Shown: positions 8,557-17,592 of the stretch, in pieces
How the letters are laid out: each line of letters opens with the position of its first letter
Numbering within the stretch: position 1 is the first letter of the stretch
Source of the DNA: Dyella telluris
GTDB lineage: Bacteria; Pseudomonadota; Gammaproteobacteria; Xanthomonadales; Rhodanobacteraceae
Reading direction: 5' to 3'
Assembly: GCF_014297575.1 (NCBI RefSeq)
Contig: NZ_CP060412.1
Span: 3,410,001-3,474,000, forward strand
Length of the DNA: 64,000 nucleotides
The notes under the pieces: model-generated
Seen by the model: only the letters and a program-made list of their open reading frames with translations
Told to the model about the DNA's origin: nothing
Databases searched by the model: none
Position numbers and translations under genes: made by a program

Positions 8557-9177
8557 TTGGCTGACTTGGACGTGCAGATGACCACGCTGTCGGCGGCGAT
8601 CCTGTTGTTCCTCATCATGGATCCGCTCGGCAACATCCCGATCTTCCTGAGCCTGCTCAAGGATGTCCCGCCCAAGCGCCGTCGCAAAGTGATGATCCGG
8701 GAGCTGCTGATCGCATTGGGCGTTCTGCTCGGCTTCCTCATCGGCGGCCAGCACATCCTCAAGCTGCTGCAGCTGCGACAGGAATCCATCAGTATTGCCG
8801 GTGGCATCGTGCTGTTCCTGATCGGCATCCGCATGGTGTTTCCGCCGGCCGATGGCGGCGGCATCTTCGGCAAGCCGGGCGAGGGCGAGCCCTTCATCGT
8901 GCCCATGGCCATTCCCGGCGTGGCCGGCCCCTCGGCCATGGCGGCGTTGCTGCTGCTCACCAATACGCAGCCCGGGCGCACCGCCGACTGGGCCATTGCC
9001 CTGCTCGGTGCCTGGCTGGCCACCGCGGTGATCCTGCTGTGCTCCACCTACCTGTTCCGCTGGCTGGGCGAGAGTGTGCTCACCGCGCTGGAGCGCGTCA
9101 TGGGCATGCTGCTGATCGCATTGTCAGTGCAGATGTTCCTGGGCGGCGTGGCCGCGTATCTGCATCTGGCAGTTTGA
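8557..9177 (+). CDS. MarC-family integral membrane protein (YhgN-like)
   Basis: About 206 residues with six hydrophobic segments, starting with AAILLFLIMDPLGNIPIFLSLL and including GGIVLFLIGIRMVF and PMAIPGVAGPSAM, all hallmarks of the MarC family of inner-membrane proteins. The family is no longer believed to confer multiple antibiotic resistance and its transported substrate is unknown. The longest frame begins at TTG 8557, where GAGAGG abuts the start. A later TTG at 8566 or the ATG at 8578 is also possible, so the exact start is uncertain. Confidence 0.88.
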   Translation: MADLDVQMTTLSAAILLFLIMDPLGNIPIFLSLLKDVPPKRRRKVMIRELLIALGVLLGFLIGGQHILKLLQLRQESISIAGGIVLFLIGIRMVFPPADGGGIFGKPGEGEPFIVPMAIPGVAGPSAMAALLLLTNTQPGRTADWAIALLGAWLATAVILLCSTYLFRWLGESVLTALERVMGMLLIALSVQMFLGGVAAYLHLAV

Positions 9178-9288
9178 AACGCGACGTTAGGTCGCTACGG
9201 GATGCCCCTATGCGATCTTTCGTCCTTTCCGCATAACCTTGCTGTCATAATCCGCTACCAGCATTTAGGGAAATCCTAGGAGGCGGTC

Positions 9289-10998
9289 ATGCTCAGTGTT
9301 GAACAGACCCTCACCGAACGGCTGCCATGGTTGGCGCAGCATCCTCTGATCCGTCGCCCGGTAGCCGGCATGCTGGGCCGGTTGGCGGATCAGGACGGCT
9401 TCAACCGCGTGCTGACGACCCTTGGTGAGGCCGAAGGCTTCGACTTCGTCGAGCGCGCGCTCGATCTGCTTGGCGTCAGTTACTACGTCAATCCCCGCGA
9501 ACGCGAGAACATCCCGGTCGAAGGCGGGGTGATGATCGTGGCCAATCATCCGCTGGGCATGATGGACGCGCTGACCCTGCTGCAGCTGGTCGGCTCCGTG
9601 CGCAGCGATGTGCGCATTCTTGCCAACGACTGGCTGATGTCGATCGAGCAGCTGCACAAGCTGCTGCTGCCGGTAGACGTGTTCGGCAAAGGCGCGGCCT
9701 CCAAGATGCGCGACATCTACCGCGCGCTGGACAACGGCGAAGCCCTGATCGTGTTCCCGGCGGGCGAAGTCTCGCGCGTGGGGCCCTCGGGCGTGAGCGA
9801 CAGTCGCTGGTCCGATGGCTTCGTGCGGCTGGCGCAGCGCAGCCGCACGCCGGTGCTGCCCATCCATATTTCCGCGCGCAACTCGGCCATGTTCTATGGC
9901 CTGTCCATGCTGGCCAAGCCGCTGAGCACCGCCATGTTGCCGCGCGAGGCGATCTCGCCGACCAGCCGTCGCGTCGGCTTCAGCGTGGGTGCGCTGGTGT
10001 CGGCCGACGAGCTTGAGGAGCACAGCGGCGGTTCGACCAAGCGCGCTGCCAAGCTGATGCGCCGCCATGTGTATCGCGTGGGTCGCCATCGCGGCCTGAT
10101 CTTTGGCGGCCAGGCGCCGCTGGCGCATCCCGAGCCCACCGAGCGCGTGGTGGCGGAACTGCAGTCGCAGGCCGAAAAACTGGCCGATCTCAACGACGGC
10201 AAGCAGATCCTGTTGTTCAAGGGCGCCTCGGACAGCGCGGTACTGCGTGAAATCGGTCGCCTGCGCGAACTCACCTTCCGCAAGGTGGGCGAGGGCACGG
10301 GTGCGCGTCGCGACCTCGATGTCTACGACCCGCTCTACGAACATCTGGTGCTGTGGGATCCGAAGGCGCTGCGCATCGTCGGCTCCTATCGTTTTGGCCA
10401 TGGCGGTCGCCTGATCGCCGAGCGCGGCATGAGCGCGCTCTACACCTCCAGCCTGTTCAATTACTCGCCGGCGCTGGAATCGCGCCTGGCGCAGGGCCTG
10501 GAACTGGGCCGCAGCTTCATTGCACCGGCCTACTGGCGTTCGCGTGCACTGGACCAGCTGTGGCAGGGCATTGGCCTGTACCTGCAGCGCCACCCGGAAC
10601 TGCGTTACCTGTTCGGCCCGGTGAGCATGTCCGTCAGCCTGCCGCTGGAGGCGCGCGAGTGGATCGCCGCCGCTCACCAGCATTACTTCGGTGCGCCAGG
10701 CCTGGCCTCCGCACGCCAGCCGTTTGTGGTGTCGCCAGCCGTGATCGATCTGGTCCGCGATGCGCTCGTCGGCCTGGACCCGGCAGCGGGCCTGGGCAAA
10801 CTGAAGCATCACCTGGATGCGTTGGGCGTGACGCTGCCGGTGCTCTATCGTCAGTACGTCGATCTGGTGGAGCCCGAGGGCGTGCAGTTCCTCGACTTCG
10901 GCGAAGACCCGGGTTTCTCCGGCTGCGTCGATGGTTTGGTCATGCTGGACCTGGCCTCGCTGAAACCGGCCAAGCGCGCGCGTTATCTCGGTAAGTAA
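9289..10998 (+). CDS. Two-domain acyltransferase, PlsC-like plus OlsB/GNAT-like (OlsF-type)
   Basis: This 569-residue protein joins two acyltransferase domains. Residues about 60-290 form a PlsC-like glycerophosphate/lyso-lipid acyltransferase with the motif NHPLGMMDA (His87, Asp93) and FPAGEVSRVG. From about residue 305 a hemolysin/OlsB-like GNAT domain begins (LREIGRLRELTFRKVGEGTG, RIVGSYRFGHGG). The same domain order is found in OlsF, a bifunctional enzyme that makes ornithine lipids by N- then O-acylation, so that role is likely; the specific product is inference. TAGGAGG lies a few bases before the ATG. CATAAT at 9246-9251 is a possible -10 element. Confidence 0.85.
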   Translation: MLSVEQTLTERLPWLAQHPLIRRPVAGMLGRLADQDGFNRVLTTLGEAEGFDFVERALDLLGVSYYVNPRERENIPVEGGVMIVANHPLGMMDALTLLQLVGSVRSDVRILANDWLMSIEQLHKLLLPVDVFGKGAASKMRDIYRALDNGEALIVFPAGEVSRVGPSGVSDSRWSDGFVRLAQRSRTPVLPIHISARNSAMFYGLSMLAKPLSTAMLPREAISPTSRRVGFSVGALVSADELEEHSGGSTKRAAKLMRRHVYRVGRHRGLIFGGQAPLAHPEPTERVVAELQSQAEKLADLNDGKQILLFKGASDSAVLREIGRLRELTFRKVGEGTGARRDLDVYDPLYEHLVLWDPKALRIVGSYRFGHGGRLIAERGMSALYTSSLFNYSPALESRLAQGLELGRSFIAPAYWRSRALDQLWQGIGLYLQRHPELRYLFGPVSMSVSLPLEAREWIAAAHQHYFGAPGLASARQPFVVSPAVIDLVRDALVGLDPAAGLGKLKHHLDALGVTLPVLYRQYVDLVEPEGVQFLDFGEDPGFSGCVDGLVMLDLASLKPAKRARYLGK

Positions 10999-11009
10999 CG
11001 CCCCCTGAT

Positions 11010-11042
11010 TCGCAACCTTGCCGGCATGCCGCAAGGTTGCGA
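11010..11042. other. Perfect 12-bp hairpin after the acyltransferase gene
   Basis: TCGCAACCTTGC and GCAAGGTTGCGA are perfect complements flanking a 9-base loop, starting 11 bases after the stop codon. There is no T-run, so it is more likely an mRNA-end stabiliser or processing structure than a standard terminator. Confidence 0.6.
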
Positions 11043-11430
11043 TGGGGCAGGGCGTGTTCTTTCGCCGCCCGTTTTCCGGTTAGATCGTGGTGGCCATGTG
11101 ATCTAACGGTAAACTTCTTGTAAAATACTTAGGTCAACCTTACAGCGTTGGTCAGGACACAAGGGGCTTTTGCCGTTCTGACTGACGGTCTCAACTGATT
11201 TCGTAATTTCGCCCGATTTTAAACCGATCGGGCTTTTTTACGCCCGGAGGAAACGTTTAAAATTACGTTAAATGGCATGAAATTGCGTTTATAGCCAATA
11301 GCTTGCGCAATATCTTTCGGCGACTCGAAAGATCTTTCTGCCTTAACAGCCTGCACGTTTCTCAAGCAAACGCTGGCGGCCTCCGGGACGGCAGCAGACC
11401 ACCCTTTTTGTCAATTCTGGAATGACGATA
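11043..11430. other. Leader/upstream region of the first TonB-dependent receptor gene
   Basis: About 390 bases without a gene, noticeably AT-richer than the flanking coding sequence. It holds a possible -10 (TAAAAT near 11119), the motif ATTTCGTAA at 11198-11206, and an intrinsic terminator at 11211-11239. About 190 bases of further leader precede the receptor. No open frame with coding character was found. Confidence 0.5.
11211..11239 (+). terminator. Intrinsic terminator upstream of the first TonB receptor
   Basis: The stem GCCCGAT/ATCGGGC (11211-11217 with 11227-11233) is followed by six T. It lies 213 bases after the acyltransferase stop and about 190 bases before the receptor start. It can act as terminator for the upstream gene or as an attenuator if the receptor promoter lies further upstream. 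Confidence 0.75.
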
Positions 11431-13890
11431 ATGAAGCGAAACCACCTCTCCATGGCGATTGCCGCCATGCTCAGCCTGACTGCCGGCCTTGCCTTTGCAC
11501 AGGACACCAGCAGCCAGGCAGCACAGCCGACCAATACCAAGGAAGCGGCCAGCCAGCGTGCCGGTGCATCCACCACCTCCAACACCACCACCTCCAACGA
11601 CACCAAGCGCGCCCAGCAGCTGGACACCGTGACGGTGCAGGCGCAGAGCCTGTCGCTGGGTGGCGGCCTGATGTCGGTGCAGACGGCGCCGAAGGCGGTT
11701 TCGACCATTTCGCGCGACGCCATCGTCAAGGCGGCCCCGGGTGGCACCTTCGTGCAGATGATCGACTCCATCCCGGGCGTGAACGCCTCGACGGATGACG
11801 TCAGTGGCCTGGCCAACGGCAACTACCAGATCCGTGGCTTCACCAGCGACGAAATCGGCACCACCGTGAACGGCGCGCCGATCAACGACAGCGGCAACTA
11901 CAAGGTCTACTCGACCGAGTACGGCGACACCGAGAACATGGGTGACATCACCGTGCTGCAGGGCTACCCGGACGTCGACACGCCGATCTCCGGTGCTGCC
12001 GGCGGCGCCATCTCCTGGGTCACCATCGACCCGTCGCACAAGGCCGGCGTGGACTTCGCGCAGAGCCTGGGTGACCACGACTACCGCCGTACCTTCGTCC
12101 GCCTGCAGACCGGCGATCTCGGCCCGGTGCGCAGCTGGCTGTCGTACTCCAACAACACCTCCAACCAGTGGCGCGGCCCGGGTGACATGAACGTCACCAA
12201 GGTCGACGGCAAGGCGCTGTGGACGATCGACGACAACAACTACATCTCGGCCTCGTTCCAGTACAACCGCGAGCGCAACTACAGCTACAACAGCCTGACC
12301 AAGGCGGCCGTGCGTACGGGCGGCTATTTCCAGAGCTACAACGAGAACTACAGCCCGACCGACACCAACTACTGGAAGCTCCACACCAACCCGTTCACCA
12401 GCTGGCTGGCCAGCATGGACGGCGAGTTCAAGCTCGCTGACAGCCTGCGCCTGTCGGTGGTGCCGTACTTCTGGTACGGCAACGGCGGTGGCGGCGGCGG
12501 TTACAAGTTCACCGAATCGACCGTCAACCAGAACACCATCGGCTACGCCAACCAGGATCTGAACGGCGACGGCAAGATCGGCGGCAGCGCCGTGGCTTAC
12601 GACGTCAGCCAGACCTTCACCTACCGTCCGGGTGTCATCGCCAAGTTGAACCAGGACTTCGGCATGGACGACAGCCTGGAATACGGCTTCTGGTACGAGC
12701 GCGCTCGCCAGCAGCAGCAGGAAGTCTTCACCCCCGCCGTCGGCGGCAATCCGGCCGATTTCTGGGGCGACACGGACTCCGCACTGATCAAGTACTCCAA
12801 CGGCGTGATCCAGCGTCTGTACCGCGAGTACACCACCTCCGAGATCAAGAAGTTCTTCGCGACCAACACCTGGACGCCGAACGACAAGTGGACGATCACG
12901 GTGGGCGCGGCGTACTTCTGGGAGTCGCGTGACGGTTACGACTACGAAAACTGGGGCAGCCAGAGCACGAATCCGAAGTACGCCCAGTACGGCGGCGAGG
13001 GCAGCGCGACCTATCACAAGGTCAGCCCGACCGCGGGCGTGAAGTACCAGCTGAACGACCAGAACCAGTTCTACATCGGTGCTGGCCGTACCTACCGTGC
13101 CCCGATCAACGGCGCGCTGCTGCAGAACGTGGCCGTGGCCGACAACCCGAAGAACGCTGCCAACGCCGCTGCCGGTACCTACGGCAACAAGCCGGAGCAG
13201 GCCACCACGATCGACCTGGGCTGGCGCTTCTACGCCGACCAGTTCTCGGCCAACGTTGATGCGTACACCTCGCACCTGGTCAACAAGCAGATCTCCGGTT
13301 ACGACAACACCACCGGCCAGACGGTGTACCTGAACCTGCCGAAGATGCACATGCGCGGCCTCACCGCGGAAGCCAGCTACAACTTCCTGCCGGACTGGAC
13401 CCTGTACGGCAACTACTCGTACCAGAAGGCCATTCTCGACGGCAACGTGAATACGTTCGGCGACGGCGTGTTCCCGACCGAAGGCAAGACCTTCCTCAAC
13501 ACGCCGAAGAACTCCGGCTACGTGCGCCTGGGCTACGACCACGGTCCGTTCTGGGCCACCCTGGACGCCAAGTACCGCGGTCCGGTGTGGGGTGACTGGA
13601 TGAACACCGAGCAGATCGGTGGCTACACCACCTTCAACCTCAATGCGGGTTGGAAGTTCGACGACTTCGCCACCTGGCTGCGCAACCCGTACATCAAGCT
13701 CAACGTGTTCAACCTGACCAACAAGCGTGCGTTGACCAACGCCAACAACATCGGCGCGTTCCTGGCCAGCAACCCGGGTGGCGTGTACAAGGATCCGACC
13801 AACGGCACTGCGCTGTACGCCTCGGCTCCGTACTACTCGCTGCTGGAAGACCGCACCTACATGGTCACCTTCGGCATCTCGTTCTTCTAA
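11431..13890 (+). CDS. TonB-dependent receptor
   Basis: An 819-residue outer-membrane receptor for TonB/ExbBD-energised uptake. It has a signal peptide ending ...LAFA before QDTSS, a Ser/Thr/Ala-rich spacer, a TonB box-like QLDTVTVQAQ, a plug domain (QTAPKAVSTISRDAIVKAAP, IPGVNAS, NYQIRGF), a 22-strand barrel and the C-terminal aromatic end FGISFF. The sequence contains a Gly-rich loop near residue 355. Substrate is unknown. The ATG at 11431 is preferred because CTGGA lies about ten bases upstream; an ATG at 11422 would overlap that signal. A strong terminator follows. Confidence 0.92.
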   Translation: MKRNHLSMAIAAMLSLTAGLAFAQDTSSQAAQPTNTKEAASQRAGASTTSNTTTSNDTKRAQQLDTVTVQAQSLSLGGGLMSVQTAPKAVSTISRDAIVKAAPGGTFVQMIDSIPGVNASTDDVSGLANGNYQIRGFTSDEIGTTVNGAPINDSGNYKVYSTEYGDTENMGDITVLQGYPDVDTPISGAAGGAISWVTIDPSHKAGVDFAQSLGDHDYRRTFVRLQTGDLGPVRSWLSYSNNTSNQWRGPGDMNVTKVDGKALWTIDDNNYISASFQYNRERNYSYNSLTKAAVRTGGYFQSYNENYSPTDTNYWKLHTNPFTSWLASMDGEFKLADSLRLSVVPYFWYGNGGGGGGYKFTESTVNQNTIGYANQDLNGDGKIGGSAVAYDVSQTFTYRPGVIAKLNQDFGMDDSLEYGFWYERARQQQQEVFTPAVGGNPADFWGDTDSALIKYSNGVIQRLYREYTTSEIKKFFATNTWTPNDKWTITVGAAYFWESRDGYDYENWGSQSTNPKYAQYGGEGSATYHKVSPTAGVKYQLNDQNQFYIGAGRTYRAPINGALLQNVAVADNPKNAANAAAGTYGNKPEQATTIDLGWRFYADQFSANVDAYTSHLVNKQISGYDNTTGQTVYLNLPKMHMRGLTAEASYNFLPDWTLYGNYSYQKAILDGNVNTFGDGVFPTEGKTFLNTPKNSGYVRLGYDHGPFWATLDAKYRGPVWGDWMNTEQIGGYTTFNLNAGWKFDDFATWLRNPYIKLNVFNLTNKRALTNANNIGAFLASNPGGVYKDPTNGTALYASAPYYSLLEDRTYMVTFGISFF

Positions 13891-13926
13891 GCGAACCGAA
13901 CAGCACCAAAAGCAAGTGGTTCACCC

Positions 13927-13957
13927 ACCGCCTCCCTTCGGGGAGGCGGTTTTTTTG
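13927..13957 (+). terminator. Intrinsic terminator of the first TonB receptor
   Basis: CCGCCTCCC/GGGAGGCGG stem (13928-13936 with 13941-13949) with a TTCG tetraloop and a run of seven or more T. Confidence 0.93.
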
Positions 13958-14030
13958 TGCCCGCAAAAGCCCCGGGATGCCCTGTGAAAGCTTACGAATG
14001 ACGTAAGAAACAGGCGCAAGAACTGTGAGC

Positions 14031-14064
14031 ATTTCGTCAATAAGTTACGAAATTGTAATATACT
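14031..14064 (+). promoter_or_regulatory. Probable promoter and operator of the second TonB receptor
   Basis: TATACT at 14059-14064 is a good -10 candidate. Immediately upstream, ATTTCGT and ACGAAAT form a 7-base inverted repeat (14031-14037 with 14047-14053) overlapping the -35 zone. A second inverted repeat, CTTACG/CGTAAG, lies at 13991-14007. No good -35 hexamer is visible, suggesting activator dependence or a non-housekeeping sigma factor. Confidence 0.45.
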
Positions 14065-14168
14065 GCGGATACATTCGTCGTGATGAGCCCCGGTCGGCGA
14101 TCCTCGCCGGGCACCCCGGGCGCATCTGAAAATATTAGGGAATCAGTCACTTAAGACGGTGGCGGAGG

Positions 14169-14207
14169 GGCATGGGACTCCTCTGGTCTGGTCCCATGCC
14201 TTTTTTT
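14169..14207 (+). terminator. Intrinsic terminator inside the leader of the second TonB receptor (possible attenuator)
   Basis: GGCATGGGAC (14169-14178) and GTCCCATGCC (14191-14200) form a perfect 10-bp stem with a 12-base loop, followed at once by seven T. The upstream gene already has its own terminator at 13927-13957. This one lies 27 bases before the receptor start and 12 bases before its Shine-Dalgarno sequence AAGGGG (14219-14224), so it must act within the receptor's own leader. Confidence 0.85.
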
Positions 14208-14234
14208 GCGAATCTCTTAAGGGGTTGAATCTCG

Positions 14235-17200
14235 ATGAACCATTCTTTGCGCACAAAATTGCTGCCGGTAGCAATTGCGACGCTGCTGGCCACCGCGCCG
14301 GTGCTTGCCCAGGACACCTCCTCCTCGATCAGCGGTCGCATCGTCGACGGCGCTGGCCAGCCGGTTGCCGGCGCCACCGTGCAGATCGTCCATGAGCCGA
14401 CGGGCACCACCAAGACCACCACCACCGACGCGGCCGGCCGTTACTCGGCGCAGGGCCTGCGCGTGGGCGGTCCGTTCGACGTGAAGGTCAACAAGGACGG
14501 TACGCAGAGCGAACAGGACAACGTCTACCTGCAGCTGGCCCAGGACACCGCCGTCAACCTGACCGTGGGCGTGACGGCAGCCACCGCCAATGCGCAGAAC
14601 CTCAGCGGCGTGACCGTGTCGGCGAACTCGCTGTCGCAGACCTTCACCGCCGAGAACAAGGGCATCAGCACCAACATCTCGCGCCGTGAACTCGACGCCG
14701 CCCCGACGCCGGGCCGCTCCATCCAGAACATCGTGCGCATGGATCCCCGCGTGGTCATCACCGACCGCGCCCGTGGCGAAATCTCGGCCGTCGGCCAGAA
14801 CAGCCGCTACAACAACATCACCGTGGACTCGGTCAGCGCGAACGATCCGTTCGGCCTGAACGCCAACGGCCTGCCGACCCTCGGCACGCCGATCTCGCAG
14901 GACACCATCGAGGAATACAACATCTCGACGGCGAACTACGACGTGGGCAACCGTCGTGGCCTGGGCGCGAACGTCAACGCCGTGACCAAGAGCGGTACCA
15001 ACGACTTCCACGGCTCGGTCTACTACGCGTTCCAGAACACCGACATGATCGGTGACAACGAGAACGACAAGCCGTACGCCGGCTTCAAGCGCCAGTGGAC
15101 GGGCGGCGCCACCGTCGGCGGCCCGATCATCAAGGGCAAGCTGTTCTTCTTCGCCTCGCTGGAAAAGAGCGAGCAGATCGGTTCGGGCAGCCCCTACGGT
15201 CCGGAAGACTCCGGCGCGGCCACGCCCATCAAGGGCCTGACCAACGCGCAGGTGCAGGCGGTGCGCGACATCGCCGCCAAGTACGGCCTGAACGACATCG
15301 GCTCGGTGGGTGGCGGTAACTCCAACCTGACCGACAAGCGCTATCTCGCCAAGATCGACTGGAACATCGCCGACAACCATCGTGCGAGCTTCACGTACAG
15401 CGAGACCAAGGAAAACAAGCCGATCATCACCGGCAGCCAGACCAAGCTGGTGCTGTCCAGCGGCTGGTACAAGACCAACGTCGACAACAAGAGCTACGCG
15501 CTGCACTTCTACGACGACTGGTCGGACATCTTCTCCACCGACACCACCGTGTCGTACGCCAACTTCAACCAGAACCGCGGCCCGTACAACGGCGTGGCCA
15601 TGCCTGACATCACCGTGTACCCGGTGGCGTACGGCGGCCCGGCGGTCGAGTTCGGCACCGAGTACTCCAGCCAGGCCAACGTGCTGAAGGTGAAGACCTT
15701 CAACGCCGCCTGGGCCGGCACCCTGTACCTCGGCGACCACACCCTGAAGGGTGGCTTCGACTACGAGAAGGACAAGGCTTACAACCTGTTCCTGCAGAAC
15801 TACTACGGCAGCTACGTGTTCGAAGAAGTGCCGGGCGCCAAGGGCACCACGGGCCTGAGCAACTTCGCCAATGGCGCGTACTACCAGTACCGCTACAACC
15901 GCCCGGCCAACGGCCTGGGCCTGGATGATGTGGCGGCGAGCTACAACCTCAACCAGTGGGGCATCTTCCTGCAGGATACCTGGCAGGTCACCAACAACCT
16001 GTCGCTGCAGTACGGCGTGCGCGTCGACGTGCCGCTGATGAGCGACAAGCCGCTCTACAACTCGACCTATGCCGCCGCTTACGGCCAGACGAACCAGTAC
16101 ACCATCAACGGTCATCGCGTGGTGCAGCCGCGCATGTCGTTCAACTACTCGTTCAACACCGAGCGCATGACGCAGCTGCGTGGTGGCGCCGGCCTGTTCG
16201 TGACCAACCAGCCGTCCGTGTGGCTGGGCAACATCTTCTCCAACTCGGGCGTGACGCAGACGCAGTACAACTGCGGTCCGACGCAGAGCGGATGCAACAC
16301 CAACCTGCCGGCCTTCAGCCCGGATCCGTTCCACCAGAACAATGGCCCGTCGGGTGCTGGCCAGATGACGGTCAACACCATCTCCAAGGACTGGAACATC
16401 CCGACCGCGTGGAAGATCAGCCTGGGTGTGGATCACGAGCTGCCCTGGTACGGCCTGATCGCCACGGCTGACTGGGAGCACATCGAACAGCGCGACGCCA
16501 TCTGGTTCCAGAACACCAACCTGGGCGCCCCGACCTTCGTGCTGCCGGACGGCCGCAACTCGTACTACAAGCTGTCCGGCCTCGATCCGCAGGGCAAGGG
16601 CCAGTCGGTCCGTGCCAATGCGAACTCGAAGTTCTCCGGTCAGATGATCAACCTGGCCAACACCGACAAGGGCAGCGCCGACAGCATCGCCCTGTCGCTG
16701 AAGAAGCCGTTCTCGGAAGACTGGTCGGGCATGGTCGGCTTCACCTGGAGCCGTTCGACCGAAGTGAACCCGGGCACGTCGTCGGTTGCCAACTCGAACT
16801 ACGGCAACAACTACGTCTACAACTCCAACGAGAACGTGGCCAGCACCTCGAACTACTCCGTGCCGCGTCGCGTGATCGCCTCGCTGAACTGGCAGCATCG
16901 CTTCTGGGGTGACTACACCACCAGCGCGAGCATCTTCTACGACGGTCACTCCGCGTCCCCGTATAGCTGGACCTTCGGCAACGATGCCAACGGCGACGGC
17001 TACACCAACGACCTGGTCTACATCCCGCGTCCGGGTGAAGTCGAGTTCCGTCCGGGTACCGATCCGAAGCTGATCCAGCAGTTCTGGGATTACATCCAGA
17101 AGAACGACTACCTGAAGGATCACCAGGGCCAGGTGGCCAAGCGCAATGACGACCGCGCCGGCTGGATCAACCAGATCGACCTGAGCTTCAGCCAGGAAAT

Positions 17201-17513
17201 CCCGGGCATCTTCAAGGGCAACAAGGGCGTGATCCGCCTGGACGTCTACAACTTCACGAACCTGCTTAACAAGCACTGGGGTATCGAGAAGCGCGTGAAC
17301 TTCCCGGGTGGCCGTGCGCTGGCCGACTACTACGGCGTCGATGCCAAGACGGGCAAGTACATCTACAACATCGATTGCGGCGGCAAGGCTTCGTGCACCA
17401 CGTACAACCAGGGCAGTGGCTACCAGCCGTTGCCGGTGCCGACCTACATCAACAACAACGACGACCTCGCCCAGCGCTGGTCGGTCCTGTTGACGCTGAA
17501 GTACACCTTCTAA
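14235..17513 (+). CDS. Oar-like TonB-dependent receptor with N-terminal carboxypeptidase-regulatory-like domain
   Basis: A 1092-residue outer-membrane receptor. After a signal peptide (ending VLAQ) comes a carboxypeptidase-regulatory-like beta sandwich (about residues 28-105: SGRIVDGAGQPVAGATVQI, TTDAAGRYSAQGL), then a plug (SRRELDAAPTPGRSIQNIVR, TIEEYNISTANYDVG, NAVTKSGTNDFHGS) and a long barrel ending LLTLKYTF. This layout is that of Oar/OmpA-related TonB receptors abundant in Xanthomonadales, usually linked to uptake of large or complex substrates; the ligand here is unknown. The start is supported by AAGGGG ten bases upstream. An intrinsic terminator sits in its leader. Confidence 0.93.
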   Translation: MNHSLRTKLLPVAIATLLATAPVLAQDTSSSISGRIVDGAGQPVAGATVQIVHEPTGTTKTTTTDAAGRYSAQGLRVGGPFDVKVNKDGTQSEQDNVYLQLAQDTAVNLTVGVTAATANAQNLSGVTVSANSLSQTFTAENKGISTNISRRELDAAPTPGRSIQNIVRMDPRVVITDRARGEISAVGQNSRYNNITVDSVSANDPFGLNANGLPTLGTPISQDTIEEYNISTANYDVGNRRGLGANVNAVTKSGTNDFHGSVYYAFQNTDMIGDNENDKPYAGFKRQWTGGATVGGPIIKGKLFFFASLEKSEQIGSGSPYGPEDSGAATPIKGLTNAQVQAVRDIAAKYGLNDIGSVGGGNSNLTDKRYLAKIDWNIADNHRASFTYSETKENKPIITGSQTKLVLSSGWYKTNVDNKSYALHFYDDWSDIFSTDTTVSYANFNQNRGPYNGVAMPDITVYPVAYGGPAVEFGTEYSSQANVLKVKTFNAAWAGTLYLGDHTLKGGFDYEKDKAYNLFLQNYYGSYVFEEVPGAKGTTGLSNFANGAYYQYRYNRPANGLGLDDVAASYNLNQWGIFLQDTWQVTNNLSLQYGVRVDVPLMSDKPLYNSTYAAAYGQTNQYTINGHRVVQPRMSFNYSFNTERMTQLRGGAGLFVTNQPSVWLGNIFSNSGVTQTQYNCGPTQSGCNTNLPAFSPDPFHQNNGPSGAGQMTVNTISKDWNIPTAWKISLGVDHELPWYGLIATADWEHIEQRDAIWFQNTNLGAPTFVLPDGRNSYYKLSGLDPQGKGQSVRANANSKFSGQMINLANTDKGSADSIALSLKKPFSEDWSGMVGFTWSRSTEVNPGTSSVANSNYGNNYVYNSNENVASTSNYSVPRRVIASLNWQHRFWGDYTTSASIFYDGHSASPYSWTFGNDANGDGYTNDLVYIPRPGEVEFRPGTDPKLIQQFWDYIQKNDYLKDHQGQVAKRNDDRAGWINQIDLSFSQEIPGIFKGNKGVIRLDVYNFTNLLNKHWGIEKRVNFPGGRALADYYGVDAKTGKYIYNIDCGGKASCTTYNQGSGYQPLPVPTYINNNDDLAQRWSVLLTLKYTF

Positions 17514-17544
17514 GCGCATAAGCTTGCGGAGGGTTTGAAGACTG

Positions 17545-17575
17545 GCCGGCGTCCTCAGGGGCGCCGGCTTTTTTT
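17545..17575 (+). terminator. Intrinsic terminator of the second TonB receptor
   Basis: GCCGGCG/CGCCGGC stem (17545-17551 with 17562-17568) followed by seven T. Confidence 0.9.
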
Positions 17576-17592
17576 GTGGGGACCCGGCCCTC

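Noticed and set aside
14217..17519. Open minus-strand frame of 1100 codons
   Set aside because: It is fully antisense to the Oar-like TonB receptor, has no recognisable domain, and is a by-product of high GC content and codon bias. Similar long shadows lie opposite uvrB, pheST, the acyltransferase and the first receptor.
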